From Tetraselmis striata (taxonomy: Eukaryota > Chlorophyta > Chlorodendrophyceae > Chlorodendrales > Chlorodendraceae), in the NCBI GenBank assembly GCA_006384855.1, contig VCJN01003481.1:1-64000 (forward strand): a stretch of DNA of 64,000 nt, in the 5' to 3' direction. The stretch's first letter is position 1. The number at the start of each line of letters is the position of its first letter. The notes under the pieces were generated by a model, which saw nothing but the letters and a program-made list of their open reading frames with translations, searched no databases and was not told where the DNA came from. Positions 9,874-20,605 of this stretch are shown here, in pieces. The position numbers and the translations under genes are program-made.

Positions 9874-11632
9874 AAAAAACACGATTTCAGGAGATTGCCT
9901 ATTGCTCGTCCTATTTGTTTTCGCCCCGGGGACAGGACTGGCACCTACACTGCTCCTATTATTATCCCACCATCACGTGTACTACGTCAGTCCCTCGGAG
10001 GGGGCGGGGCAGGGGTACATACTGCATATTGTTCCATGTATGATCCCCCGCGCAAGCTTGCTCCATGGAGACAGATGCCGAAGCTGGGTCCGTGTACACA
10101 GAGAGCTCCCATCGAATGTCTGTCCCCCATGACGCGAATGCAAATTGCTGCCTCCCATGTTCTGCCATGACTTGTAGCAACCCACAGGGTCACATCTATT
10201 GCAGTGTGTCTCAAGCAGTGCTCGTTGTACCGGGGTAGAAGCAATCTGGATCTGCAGCCTGCTCTGTTTTCCTGCCAGCATCATCCATTACCTGTCTCCT
10301 GGATGCAGACCTGGCGGCTTGTCCTGCCAGTGACCCAGCATGCACAGAAGCAGTTTGCCGAACCATATTGGTGATATGGGTATTTCTTCGTCGGCGACTA
10401 TTACATCTGCTGTATCCTGATTCAGCGGTGCAGCAAACCCATGCATACCCCGCGCGACTAGCGGCTACCACCGCGCGAAGATGCTGGCATGCATCATCAA
10501 CACCACTATGGCATGGTAGTAGTTTTGGCACACCATACTCTGCGGCTCGACCCGGCGCCTTGTTGCCGAATTGCTTCAGCTCTCAAAAATGCAATATCGA
10601 TTAAATGTCAATGTCAGGCGCAACAGTGGCCAAGCACACTATCATGCGCATCAATGCGCCATCCTGAATATATACCACGTGTCCAATCATGTGCATGCTT
10701 GCTGCCCAATATATCCAAGCAGTGTTGTATGGGCACATGGTGGGCGATGCAGGGTGAGTACTCAGCAGGTGTGGCCACTCAGCAATCGTCCTTGCGCATC
10801 CGTTGTGTTGGCGGTGATGTATTGCTACTGCTGCTGCTGCTGATGCTACTATCCGAGTATCCATGCAACCTCCGCACACTGCAATAATATGCCTTTTAAT
10901 GCTTGCATGGTTGCCATGATATTATCAATCCCTACGCCATTTCATCAGAATTTCAGCGCCTGACGGCTGCGCTGTTATTGCTGGGTTTTCCAGGTTCGGG
11001 TGCCCGCGCACCTTGTAAGAAGTTTTGTATAATAATCTGCCCTGCCCTGCAGGATCTGAATGTAGGCGTGGATATCACGGATGTATCACGGAAGCAGGAA
11101 AAGCTTGCAGGCAACCCAATTTTGGGAATTATTACCCGGGTTGATCTAAGCGCGCGGGCCGTACCTTTCAGAGTTTAGACCCGCGCCATCGCCGCGCTAC
11201 CGATAGTATTTTTGCGGGCCGCTTTTAGGCGGCTTGCTGTTCATTTTTTACTACTACTTTTATAAGCAGAAGGTGGATTTGTTATTGCCCTTCTTGTAAT
11301 TCACACCAGTACTACTTTTAGCAGAAGGTGGATTTGTTACTGCCTTTTTTGTAATTCACACCAGTACACGTACTTGTGCTGTGGCGCCCGCGCGCGAAAT
11401 GAAACGGTGGCGGGCGGGCGGCATGCAGCGACGAGTGTGCAGTGAATAAACGAGCTCTCGCCATCCTAGAGCACAGGTCGCGATTGGTACTTCAAACACC
11501 GCAGGTGTTCATGCTGCGACAAGGGTTTCCGTGGCTAGGGACCGACTGATGGTTCAATAGGCGCCGATCTACCGACAGGTCGTCTCCCGTACCCGGCAAC
11601 GCCGGCGAGAGCGCAGTTGCGTATTCCTCGAG
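9874..11632. other. Intergenic stretch without a supported gene
   Basis: This stretch holds a copy of the dispersed CCCCGGGGACAGGACTGGCA repeat (9923-9942), a CTG microsatellite at about 10828-10842 and a tandem duplication at 11252-11366. A short plus frame at 11050-11178 ends NPILGIITRVDLSARAVPFR and then a stop. That end faintly recalls the end of a CBS domain, but it is too short to call. Confidence 0.4.
11252..11366. repeat. Tandem duplication of about 57 bp
   Basis: Two adjacent copies (11252-11309 and 11310-11366) share TACTACTTTT, AGCAGAAGGTGGATTTGTTA, TTGTAATTCACACCAG. They differ by a 2-bp indel and a few substitutions. They lie about 270 bp upstream of the alpha-kinase start. No function is evident. 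Confidence 0.85.
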
Positions 11633-13198
11633 ATGCCGCCTTACGCGGGAACAAAGTACTCATACGAGGCGCGCAGCGAGCACTGGCACAAGTCGCCGGT
11701 GCGGCTGGACATCACGGAGGCGCCGGTGGGCGAGGGCGGCATGCGCCTCGTGTTCCACGGGGCGGAGCTGGACACGGCGGGCCACCGCATCCCATCCGTC
11801 CTCAAGTTGTTCAAAAATCTTCCAGCGCAAGTAGGGCAACATACTGACTGCGCCGGCTGTCTCCCAAACCGATCCCCCCCCCCCCCCCCCCCCCCCCTGT
11901 GGCCAGTCACACGAGGCTGCGCCTGAACGCACTTCAACCTGGGTGTGCTCGCACAGGCGGCGCAGCGCGCCTGCTTCGACGAGGCCATGACGCAGATGAT
12001 CGCCGACAGCTACGCGCAAGAGTACAACCGCCGCGGGTCGGCACAGAAGGTGGGCTTCCTGCCTGTCAGCGTGGTCCGGCTGGAGCGCCCCTTCCGCGGC
12101 GCGACCTTCGTGTGCATGGAGCCGCTCATGTCAGGGCGGTATGTGAAGCACAGCGATAACGCGGGCCACATCGGCACGTCGGCCGACGTTCCACAGGCCT
12201 TCAGCCACTTCAGCTACGAGGTTGGGCGCCGGCTTAAGCTGAGTCGCTATGCAAGCCTTCCATACCATTTTCAAAGCGCTGCTGGTTGTCTATGTCCATC
12301 TACAATTCATTTGTGATACGTGAGGAACAATATCGCATGAGCAATATCGCATTGCTGTTGCTGACATTGGCAGTGCTGCCGGCCCTCACAGGAGTCGAAC
12401 CATCTGCTAGTAGTCTGCGATATTCAAGGCCAGGGGGCCGATCTGTTCACCGATCCCCAGATACACTCCTTTGACGGCAAGGTGTGACCACCCCGCCCCT
12501 GCCTGACCTCCCTCCCGCCCCCTGCATCCTCCTTTGGCTTCCGCATACACTACCAGCAATTTTGAGGCTTTTCCGGCCCCGGGACAGGACTGCAGTTGGT
12601 ACCGGCTCTGTCTTGACTCTCTGCTAGTCTGCTGTTGCAGAGCTTCGGGCTAGGAAATCTGGGCGCTGACGGTATCCGGCGGTTCAAGCGCTCGCACCGA
12701 TGCAATGCCATCTGCAACGCGCTACGCCTGCCGACCCTGGACAGCAATCAGCGCCCCTCCGCAGCGCCCTACCAGCAACGCCAACAGCACCAACAGCAGC
12801 AGGAGCAGCGGCGGGGACAGCCACAGCGCCAGCAGCCGGCAGCAGCGCCGCGCGGCGGTGGTCGGCCGGACGTTGTGAGGGTGGGAGCGGGCCACCGTGT
12901 GGGCGGCAGGCGCGAGACAGATCGTGAGATGGCGGAGCGGCTGCAGGTGAATACTACGCATTACAGTGATATAATAGCGCATCCAATGCCCCCTCCCCTC
13001 CCCCCCCCCCCCCGGGATGGTCGTTCACCGGGGAGGTGCTGATGACACCCATGGCTGGCCTGCCGATCTGCGCGGTGGCAGGCGGAGGAGTACGCCCAGG
13101 GCGACGCAGCGTCAGGCAGACAGCAGCGGCGAGCGTGGGATGCCAGGCGCTATGACGACACTATAACAAACGCCATGCGCCTCCTTGCGCTGCAGTAG
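11633..13198 (+). CDS. Alpha-type protein kinase
   Basis: This is an atypical kinase of the alpha-kinase family (as in myosin heavy chain kinase, eEF2 kinase and TRPM7), which phosphorylates Ser/Thr. Five exons join in phase: 11633-11830, 11957-12220, 12392-12481, 12641-12946 and 13082-13198, giving 324 aa. Visible family features are PSVLKLFK with candidate ATP lysine Lys58; FVCMEPLMSGRYVKHSDNAG; AFSHFSYE; LLVVCDIQG followed by DLFTDPQIH; the Gly-rich FGLGNLGADGI; and the zinc site His179, His203, Cys205, Cys209 (SHRCNAIC). After the kinase core come a Gln/Arg-rich linker and a short basic-acidic tail. The protein is little more than a bare catalytic domain, with no WD40, SEL1 or channel region. 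Intron 1 holds a poly-C tract and intron 3 a dispersed repeat copy. The substrate is unknown. Confidence 0.92.
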
Positions 13199-13653
13199 TA
13201 CCGGCTGTGACGCTTGCAAGGCGCCGCATGCCCCGCTGCGCTGCAACGCCGCCCCCCGGGTATCTTCCTTCGCCACATATCCCCCGAATTTCTCCCTTCA
13301 GACCCTGTGAAGCATGACGCTCAGGACGTGACAGCTCGTGGTGGCGCAAAATATGGATCCCAGGAGGATGAAGGGGTCAGAAATGAGGATTGAAAGGGAT
13401 GCCGCAGAATTTTGGCAAGTGGGAGTGGAATGGTGGTGGGGAGGAGGAAGGAGGGGGGGAGGGAAGTGCATTTCGCTGCCCTCCCGATGCGCTAGCTGAT
13501 CACAACAGCAGCTCACAAAGCGGCCAGGTGCTGCCTTAAAGCAGGTGGAGCACAAAGCGGCCTATGTGCAAACGCTCCGAAGCTCCCAAGTCCCCTTCCC
13601 ACGCACTCTTTGCACGCACAGCCATATGTAGCGAAGAGCCTTCTGGCTTGGAG
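13199..13653. other. Intergenic space between convergent genes
   Basis: This is the shared 3' flank of the alpha-kinase (plus) and the coiled-coil gene (minus). No recognisable signals beyond a G/A-rich stretch at 13430-13466. Confidence 0.5.
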
Positions 13654-14563
13654 CTACTTGGGGGGCTGCTGACCCTGCCAGAGGGCAGCGCTCTGACCCA
13701 GCAGCTCCTTGGTCTCCTCGGGCGCGCTCCGAATTTTGCGCTGCAGCGCGTCCAGCTGGCCCTCCAGGCTGATTGGCGTACAGACGGGACATAAGGGACG
13801 ACAGCCGTCAGAGCCTGAAAGGACCCCATTCACCCCCCAGCATAGCAGCAAGGTTCGCGTTCATCCCACCCTGCCCGGGCTCCGGGCGAACGATTACCTG
13901 TCCAGTTGGCTGGCAAGCTGCAGCTCCGAATCCGCGCCACCGTCGGCCTGCGGTCGCATCGCCGGCAGCGGTGCGGAGGCAGCTGCCTCGGCGCCCAGCA
14001 GCTGCACTCGCAATGCCTCCATCATGGCGCGAGCCTGCGGGTCCTGCCCCCCCTGCGCCTCCTCCAGCTGATTGGCATCACAATGCCGGGATCGTCAGGG
14101 TCATACAAATGTGATGACATGCTGAGTCATGCGACGGATCCTGGCGACCCTTCCAGTACCCAGCAGACAGAACAATTCACACTTTTGAAGAGACACATGG
14201 AGCGTATGCGCGCGTGTGTGCCTATTGCCTTGGGACGAAGGCAGGGGGCGAGGGAGAAAAAGCAGGAAGTGGGCTCAGATATGAAGAACGAGCGGTCGCT
14301 TTATTGTGGCGCTGTGACAGGTGCAAGCACACATGTGTATTTTCAACATACGGCACCCCGGCGCATACGTTCCCGGGTGCGGTGAAGGTGCTGAGAGGGC
14401 GGTAGCGCCATGTGGAGCATAGCGGTCAGTGCAGAAGCGTGCAGGGTATTCGTGCGTTTTAAATGAAGTTACTGCTGCCGGGGCTCGCCTGCTTCAACGT
14501 CTCCTCCAGGTAGCTCATCATGTCATGCGCACCCTGGCTCATATCGTTTCCGCTGGGGGCCAT
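13654..14563 (-). CDS. Small coiled-coil protein of unknown function
   Basis: Three minus-strand exons join in phase: 14563-14489 (start ATG 14563), 14067-13898 and 13768-13654 (stop TAG), giving 119 aa. The peptide is almost entirely heptad-like helix: MSYLEETLKQ, then LEEAQGG, MMEALRVQLLGAEAA, SELQLASQLDS, LEGQLDALQRKIRSAPEETK and ELLGQSAALW. No family was recognised. The first intron appears to start with GC (CAG|GCGAGC). The acceptors of exons 2 and 3 share GCCAATCAG followed by C(C)TGGAGG, which suggests exon duplication. It is convergent with the alpha-kinase gene. The alternative, that exon 1 is unrelated, cannot be excluded; exons 2 and 3 are firmer. Confidence 0.6.
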
Positions 14564-14988
14564 GCTCTGCGAAGTGCAGCAACGGGGCCCGGGAGGTGGT
14601 GCCGCTGCCGGCCCGAAAGCGAGCTATGGTAAGCGCGAGCAGGCGACTGCGGGAAGGCCGCTGCCGGAATAGTCTGTGATAAGAAAGTAACGCCGCACTC
14701 GCGGCGGAGGCGGCGCTGACTCTGAAGACTTACGGGAAGTAGCGACTATGGGGGCACTGTGTTTACAGGCAGGGGCGCGGGATCCCACCGCCTTGCGCAT
14801 TGTCTTGATGATTGTCCGACGCCCTCATCGCCAATCGCCCGTCAGTATCTAGCTGTCCCAGCCTCCCAGGGGCGGAGGGCGCTACCCGTAGTACGCGCGT
14901 ACTACAAAAGGTGTCTGTACTTAACGCGCATGCTGGACGCCGAAAGTTGGCCCCATCCTACCAGCTCTCAGTATGTGCCGAAGGATTC
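14564..14988. other. Region upstream of the coiled-coil gene
   Basis: This is putative promoter DNA of the minus-strand gene up to the target duplication of the R2-like element. Only short ORFs are present; no element recognised. Confidence 0.4.
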
Positions 14989-15001
14989 CCGTGTATTATA
15001 T

Positions 15002-18000
15002 AATTACATGAGCTAGCAGCAGAAGGCGATATCGGAAATCACCAAAATAAAAGGCAATCAGAAAGGTCCTCTACAGCGACTGCGGGGTGGAAGCAGTAAC
15101 ATGAGAAGACGCAGAGTGGGCACGAGCACACGCATCAGACTTGGCCATCTGCACACCGGCAGAGAGAATGCCGCCCAGGGTACCATGCACGCAAGCCGAG
15201 ACCCGCTGCAACAGCCCCCGCCGTGTGCGCGACAGGTGACGGCGGAACTCAGCAGGTTGGCCGGCGACAAAGTTTCGAAGTGCCTGAACGGATTGACCAC
15301 GAAGAAAGCAAGAGGTCGGGGCGGAAGGACCGCCAGGGAAGTTGCGCACAGCCAACAGCACCGCGAAGATGTAGACCACAGTCAAAGCGGACTTCCCGAG
15401 TCGGCCGCGGTCCTCAACCACAAAAGGGTAGTACCGGTGAACACCCTGCACTGGGGCGGAAGACGCCCGGTCCGCTGCCAACTTAGCATGCTCCGCCTCG
15501 GTCGCCGCGATTCCCGGGATGCACCAGCGGGGGTCGTTGCTCCAAGTGGGGGTCGTGGAGGACACGCACGCGAAGTCGATCATGTAATCGCACGCTGCCC
15601 CTCCCCACCCCGCCAGCGTCAGGTCCGACGGCCGCGAGCGGTCCGTTGGGCGCAGCCCACTCGTCTCAAGGGTCAAGTCGCCGGCTCCCGAGCGGTCCCG
15701 GTCAAGCACCGCCCCCGCATCAATTGCCACAGATGCCCACAGATTCTTCAAAGCGGTATGCATGCGGTGCTTGTAGTTCGCTACGGGGCATATGGGTAGA
15801 TGATCCACGATGAAATCCGTAGCGCTCCGGTTCGAGCCATCCGTAGAGCGAAGCCATAAGGGATCAATACCACACGTTGGGCCAGGGCAAGTGACAAGCG
15901 CGGAACCTCCGCGCGGGCAAAGGCCCAGTACCCGTGCAGCGGCGGCCGCATAAGCAGCATGGGGAATCTTGCGGGCGGACTCGTGATCCGACTGGAAAAG
16001 CGATAGGGAGCCCGGCCCGCACGCGCTGTACAAGCGCAGGGTATCAAGTCGCGAGGCCGCTGCACCAGTACGTTGGAAGCTGAGATCGAGGGCCACGAAG
16101 TCACGCAAGCGAATCGCACGGCTGAGGTGGCGTTGGACAACCATGGTCGTGGGTTGATCATCGGAGGTCGCACCCGAACCCGTACCCGAGGGCGGAGCAG
16201 TAGAACCTGGCAGCGATTCTGGGAGGGAGACAGTGGCTGCTGACGGAGGGTGTGCCACTAATTCGCCCGGCGACGGTATCTTCAGAGCTACAAAAGCGCA
16301 TGTAGTAACGGTATTGGCAGTACTCATACCACCGATAGGAAGCAATTGCTGGGCAGCAGAGGCGGCCTCACCAGTACCAACTCCAAGAGGAGTGGCCGTA
16401 AAAGGAGATGTGGTGACGCGCAATCCTCCGCTAGTGCTCGTACCCGTACGGGTCGTAGTACCAGCTGCTGGATCCGATGCAGCGGTGGTCGTAGCATTAC
16501 TGACCGTAAGTAACTCGAAGATCTCGTGGGCGTGCCCATACGCCGCGCGTGCGCGCCGCACATCTTCTTGCGGTAACGTGGTTAGGGCCCGTACAGTCTC
16601 GTACACGCGGCGCGTCTCACGCGCCCATGGCAAAGCACTCGTAGCCACGGACGACACCTCGGCGCGGACCGCCTCGTATAAGGGGCCAAGGGCGGGCCCG
16701 TACTCCCGTACCAGCTTTGGCAGGACAACCGATTGCGCGGAATAAAACGCCGCAGGGGCCTCGGACTGCAGCAAGGCCAGATTCAGACCGCCAAAATCCG
16801 CGGGCATACTCATCTGAACGATTGCAGCCTCCATGCGCGGTGTAGACTGGTCGCAAGCGTCCAGGCCAAGCAGCGAAAACGCAGCCGAAATGTTGGCGGC
16901 GTCCACGGCCTCCAAGAAAGGGTCCAGCTCCGACGGCGGCATCATGCGGCTGAGGAAGCCAGTCTGCCGCACCGCGCATACGACCAGCAACCGCATGGCC
17001 CCATGGTGGCAGCCGTATCCCGACGTGCCAAAGGAGGCGATGCGCTCCAACAGTTTGGCGTGGGCCTCCCGGCGCCGCCCCAACGCGCCGGTCATCCACT
17101 CGGGGTAATGGCTAATAGGAGCACCCAGGTACACGGCGCCATCCTGGACAGGATCATCGGCCGGGGTCCGAAATCCTCCCGGGGCCAACTTGTCCCGTAC
17201 TGTCCGCAACTCGGACTCGCTGTCGCCGGGGTGACGAACGTACCGCGTCTTACTGTCCTGTACCACCAGTCCGACTTTGGAAAGCTCCGTGCAGTACTCG
17301 TCGAAAACGCGCGGAACGTGGGCCGCGGCAGTGGCCGCGCCACAATCATCCGCAAAACTCTGGCAAAAAGTATCAGCGGCGGTACGAGCCACAACCGCTT
17401 GCACTGGGCCCGCGATAGCGAGGCAGAAGTATAGCGGGGCCAGGACATCACCCTGGCGTACACCCGTACGAGACTGTAGGGTGGCGCGCAAAGTACCGGG
17501 ATCATCCGTCGCGTAGTAGTACAGGTCGCTAGGGCGATCGTACAACATCTGGAAAAAAGGGATCAGGCCACGTAGCCGCGGGTGCTGAAGCAAGCCGTAA
17601 AGTATCGCACCCCGGGATACCTCATTGAAGGCATTCCGAATATCCAGGAGTAGTAGTCCTTTCCCACCAGTACCACGCCCGCCGAAAAGTTGCAGCGCCA
17701 CCCGCATGCTCATATACGCCGTCTCACAGCCAGCTCCCGACTGAAAGCTGCGTTGCACCGGGCCCATGACCTCCCGCGCATCCGCACCCACTTGCCCCAG
17801 AGCGTGGGCGGAGGCCAGGCGCACCAGCACGGAGCCGACGCCGAGCGGGCGTACTCGCAGCGGCTCGCCGCTCTTTTCCCGCTCCTCGCGCGCGGCGGGG
17901 TCGTCCTTGTGGAGCGCAAAGACGGAGCCACTCGCCAAGAAAGCCGCAGTGCGCGAGTGGCACCGCCCCGCCAGGCAGCGGTTCACCCACAGGCGCCATG

Positions 18001-19433
18001 AAGGTACGTCTAGGTCCCTGATGTGCTCCCAACGCCACCAGTCCACATGCCCTGCGGAAAGGCGGGGTGCACGACGCAGAACCCGCCGCTGGTCCTCCCC
18101 CCACCGCATAACCTCATCCGCATTGTCGCCCCACGACGGCGGCGCCCGTTGCAGGTCCGGCGGTTCTTCGGGGGGAGAGTACTCCGGGCTGGTGGCAGCA
18201 GGAGGCGGATGGAGGGCATCGAGGGCAGGGAGCGCCGCAGCGGCGTCAGACACCATGCCGAGGTCAGCAGTGTCCAGCGCCTGGCGAGCGCGGCGCAGCT
18301 CCTGCACAGCGGTGAGTTTCGCCGCCCGGCGGTGAGCATCCACCACCGCCGGCGGCACCCCATCAGCCGCAGCATCGGCGCCCCCTTCCGCAGCCTCAGC
18401 AGCAGCCGCCCGCGCCCTCGCAGATCGCCGGCGCTTCCGTCGGCGGGCACTCCGAGATGTGGTCGTCGGCAGCTCACCCGCCTCCATCTGGTAATTATGT
18501 AACTCGCTGCCATCCCGCGATTCGCGCCACAGTTGCTGCATCCCGCACACCGAGAAGCCGGCGCGCACAGCATCCCCTGCCTCCCACAGCCGCACTCGCC
18601 GCTCCGCCAATTTCCGCACAACTGCGGGGCTGCTGGATGGGTAGGGTCGCAGTAGTAGCCCCGCAAATACGCAGACAGCGCCTTCGGCCCCGTACGACCG
18701 GTCGTCGGTAGGAGGGAAGCGGTCAGCATAGGCCAGCGTACGGTCTAGCAGGGGGAAGAGGACAGGCCGAGCTGCGGGACAGACGCCGACAGCCGTGCCC
18801 CGCAGCGGCGTACGGGGCATCTTGCGGTAGACATCGCTGGTAGCGCACCACCGAGCGGTGGCCGCGAGAGCGGCATCGTGAGCGGCTGAGGCAGGAGCCG
18901 GCGCGTGCTGGCGCTGCAGCGCCCGCACGCCAGCTGCCGACGCCGGGAGAGCCACACCGGGGGGCGGAGCCGTGGGAGGAGGGGGGCTGCAGAACTGGCA
19001 GGTGGCGGCACGGGCCGCCGCTTGCGCGCCATGGAACACGTGGTGGCCCGAGCGCGGGCAGCCGTCTCGTGGGACGCACCGCAGATACACAGAAGGGTCG
19101 AAAGTCGTAGCGTAGGCGAGGTGCATGGCAGCTACCTCCGGGTCGTCGGACTCCATCCCGTGGTTCACGTGCGTGCACAAGGGGGCTGGCCGCCGGTAGG
19201 TGCGTCCGCAGCCGCCATCGCAACACCGGAATTGCCAGTCAACGCCCCCGCCGGGCGTCGACGACTGCACCCGCGCCATCGCGCCCACCACCACCGCCGC
19301 CCCCGCCGGGACCGCGACCCCCACGGGAGACCCCCTAGCAGAGGGGCCTGGAGGGGCCAGAGGACGCCCCACGGTGCTGAACCCCCACCGGCCACGCCAC
19401 AGCCAGATGCTGGGGGTCGGGGGAGATTGCTCA
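15002..19433 (-). mobile_element. R2-like non-LTR retrotransposon, apparently near full length
   Basis: A 13-bp sequence, CCGTGTATTATAT, lies at 14989-15001 and again at 19434-19446, delimiting a 4432-bp insert on the minus strand. Its 3' tail is CTCATGTAATT, with the TGTAA typical of these elements. It carries one long ORF with an N-terminal zinc finger, reverse transcriptase and C-terminal restriction-like endonuclease. That order is the layout of the R2/NeSL/HERO group of site-preferring LINEs. The frame of the ORF continues upstream into flanking DNA to 19558, but those residues lie outside the insert. A 5'-truncated, nearly identical copy is at 29962-31652 in the opposite orientation. 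Confidence 0.85.
15071..19279 (-). CDS. Non-LTR retrotransposon ORF: zinc finger, reverse transcriptase, restriction-like endonuclease
   Basis: This is a 1402-aa protein from ATG 19279, the first Met inside the target duplications. A C2H2-type finger (CCDGGCGRTY...CTHVNH) lies at about residues 19-41. The reverse transcriptase core includes RPLGVGSVLVRL, QSGAGCETAY, LLLLDIRNAFNEVSRG, GVRQGDVLAPLYF and the catalytic SFADD near residue 642. The C-terminal third has a CCHC motif (CPGPTC...HLPIC), then RPSDLTL, CDYMIDFACV and YPFVVEDRGRLGKSA, the order expected of the PD-(D/E)xK-like endonuclease of R2-type elements. It should nick target DNA and prime reverse transcription there. The frame is intact throughout, so the element may be active or recently active. 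Assignment to a particular clade needs a tree. Confidence 0.88.
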   Translation of the reverse strand: MARVQSSTPGGGVDWQFRCCDGGCGRTYRRPAPLCTHVNHGMESDDPEVAAMHLAYATTFDPSVYLRCVPRDGCPRSGHHVFHGAQAAARAATCQFCSPPPPTAPPPGVALPASAAGVRALQRQHAPAPASAAHDAALAATARWCATSDVYRKMPRTPLRGTAVGVCPAARPVLFPLLDRTLAYADRFPPTDDRSYGAEGAVCVFAGLLLRPYPSSSPAVVRKLAERRVRLWEAGDAVRAGFSVCGMQQLWRESRDGSELHNYQMEAGELPTTTSRSARRRKRRRSARARAAAAEAAEGGADAAADGVPPAVVDAHRRAAKLTAVQELRRARQALDTADLGMVSDAAAALPALDALHPPPAATSPEYSPPEEPPDLQRAPPSWGDNADEVMRWGEDQRRVLRRAPRLSAGHVDWWRWEHIRDLDVPSWRLWVNRCLAGRCHSRTAAFLASGSVFALHKDDPAAREEREKSGEPLRVRPLGVGSVLVRLASAHALGQVGADAREVMGPVQRSFQSGAGCETAYMSMRVALQLFGGRGTGGKGLLLLDIRNAFNEVSRGAILYGLLQHPRLRGLIPFFQMLYDRPSDLYYYATDDPGTLRATLQSRTGVRQGDVLAPLYFCLAIAGPVQAVVARTAADTFCQSFADDCGAATAAAHVPRVFDEYCTELSKVGLVVQDSKTRYVRHPGDSESELRTVRDKLAPGGFRTPADDPVQDGAVYLGAPISHYPEWMTGALGRRREAHAKLLERIASFGTSGYGCHHGAMRLLVVCAVRQTGFLSRMMPPSELDPFLEAVDAANISAAFSLLGLDACDQSTPRMEAAIVQMSMPADFGGLNLALLQSEAPAAFYSAQSVVLPKLVREYGPALGPLYEAVRAEVSSVATSALPWARETRRVYETVRALTTLPQEDVRRARAAYGHAHEIFELLTVSNATTTAASDPAAGTTTRTGTSTSGGLRVTTSPFTATPLGVGTGEAASAAQQLLPIGGMSTANTVTTCAFVALKIPSPGELVAHPPSAATVSLPESLPGSTAPPSGTGSGATSDDQPTTMVVQRHLSRAIRLRDFVALDLSFQRTGAAASRLDTLRLYSACGPGSLSLFQSDHESARKIPHAAYAAAAARVLGLCPRGGSALVTCPGPTCGIDPLWLRSTDGSNRSATDFIVDHLPICPVANYKHRMHTALKNLWASVAIDAGAVLDRDRSGAGDLTLETSGLRPTDRSRPSDLTLAGWGGAACDYMIDFACVSSTTPTWSNDPRWCIPGIAATEAEHAKLAADRASSAPVQGVHRYYPFVVEDRGRLGKSALTVVYIFAVLLAVRNFPGGPSAPTSCFLRGQSVQALRNFVAGQPAEFRRHLSRTRRGLLQRVSACVHGTLGGILSAGVQMAKSDACARAHSASSHVTASTPQSL

Positions 19434-20476
19434 CCGTGTATTATATGAAGTTTTCTGGGCAGTGGTACGGTTCCGCTTGTACCCGTACTGCTCCGATATC
19501 GGCATACCAAAAAAACGGAATATTTTGGAATTTCCAGCACCGGTGTTTTCAGAGACACCTACAGGGCAGCCACACCTGACCATATCCGGTAGAAAACAGG
19601 TGTCCGTGTGTGTACTTTGATGCCCCAAAATCGCTCGTGCACATAGATTTTGCCAGGGTGGCATCATTGTGGTGCATGATGAGTGGGGGGGGATGTGCGT
19701 GAAATCATTATTACATGGCACACCAGTGCCAAGGTGCATGTGCTAGAGTTGAAATGGCCACTCTACTTGAGTGCAGTCCACCCCAGCGCCTTCAACTGCC
19801 TTGCAATGTGAGCGGCAAAGCAGTTGCGGGCCATAGTCAAGTCGAAGTCGGATTAGCCTCCCGCCAGCCTCGCAAACCGTGTTGATGCTGATCGATCAGC
19901 ACAACTACGTGACATGCTGCTGGCCCACTAACTCGCCCTCGCACGTCGCCTTGTTTTATTCTCATCATAGGCGGTGCGTGGGCGCCCAGAGCCACCACGT
20001 TGCACGAGCGTCAGCCCATTCGCCAGCCTCATCCCGCGCCCCACGCCCGCCCGATGCCCAGTCGCGTCTCCTTGCTGCACAAGTTGGCTGGCCTCGGCAC
20101 CGCGCCGGTAATTAGCGGCGCCAATAAGTGCGCGGCGCCCCGCCGGTGAGGTATCGCCCTGCGGATCAGTTAGGGAGTGGCACGCATCGGGTAAGCCACG
20201 CCGGGGGCATACACCGGGAGGAGGTTGTGCGTGTATGTGGCGCCGCAGCGGTGGCGGGTGATGGGCTGAACTTGGGCCCGAGGCGGCGAACCACTCACCC
20301 GTCCTTCTCCACTTCTCCCCCACCCCAACATACCATCGCTGCTCTTGCCGTCAGGCAGGGCTAAGTAAGCACCTGCGCACTGCTGTTTCGTCCAGCCACC
20401 GCCCATACATCGAGTAGAATTCACTCATATATATACAGCACATACACACGCGTCTATGCCTACGGATACGCGTCAG

Positions 20477-20559
20477 CTGTCTCTCTTTCCCTCTCTATGG
20501 CTCTCTCTCCCTCCCCCTCTCTGTCTCTTTCCCTATCCCTCTCTCTCTCTCTCCCTCTT

Positions 20560-20597
<38 letters not shown>
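20477..20597. repeat. CT/CCCTCT microsatellite
   Basis: This is an imperfect pyrimidine tract of CTCTCT and CCCTCTCT units, ending in about 16 uninterrupted CT pairs. Both strands look open in several frames because of the dinucleotide repeat, so those ORFs are artefacts. Confidence 0.9.

Positions 20598-20605
<8 letters not shown>

Noticed and set aside
11050..11178. Possible CBS-domain tail (LGIITRVDL) on the plus strand
   Set aside because: Only about 20 residues are suggestive and no upstream exon of such a gene is visible.
16233..17434. Long plus-strand frames opposite the R2-like ORF
   Set aside because: They are antisense shadows of the GC-rich reverse-transcriptase coding sequence. 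The same shadows recur opposite the truncated copy at 30-31.6 kb.
19280..19558. N-terminal extension of the R2-like ORF
   Set aside because: It crosses the 5' target duplication at 19434-19446, so its first part is flanking DNA. The start at 19279 is the first Met inside the element.
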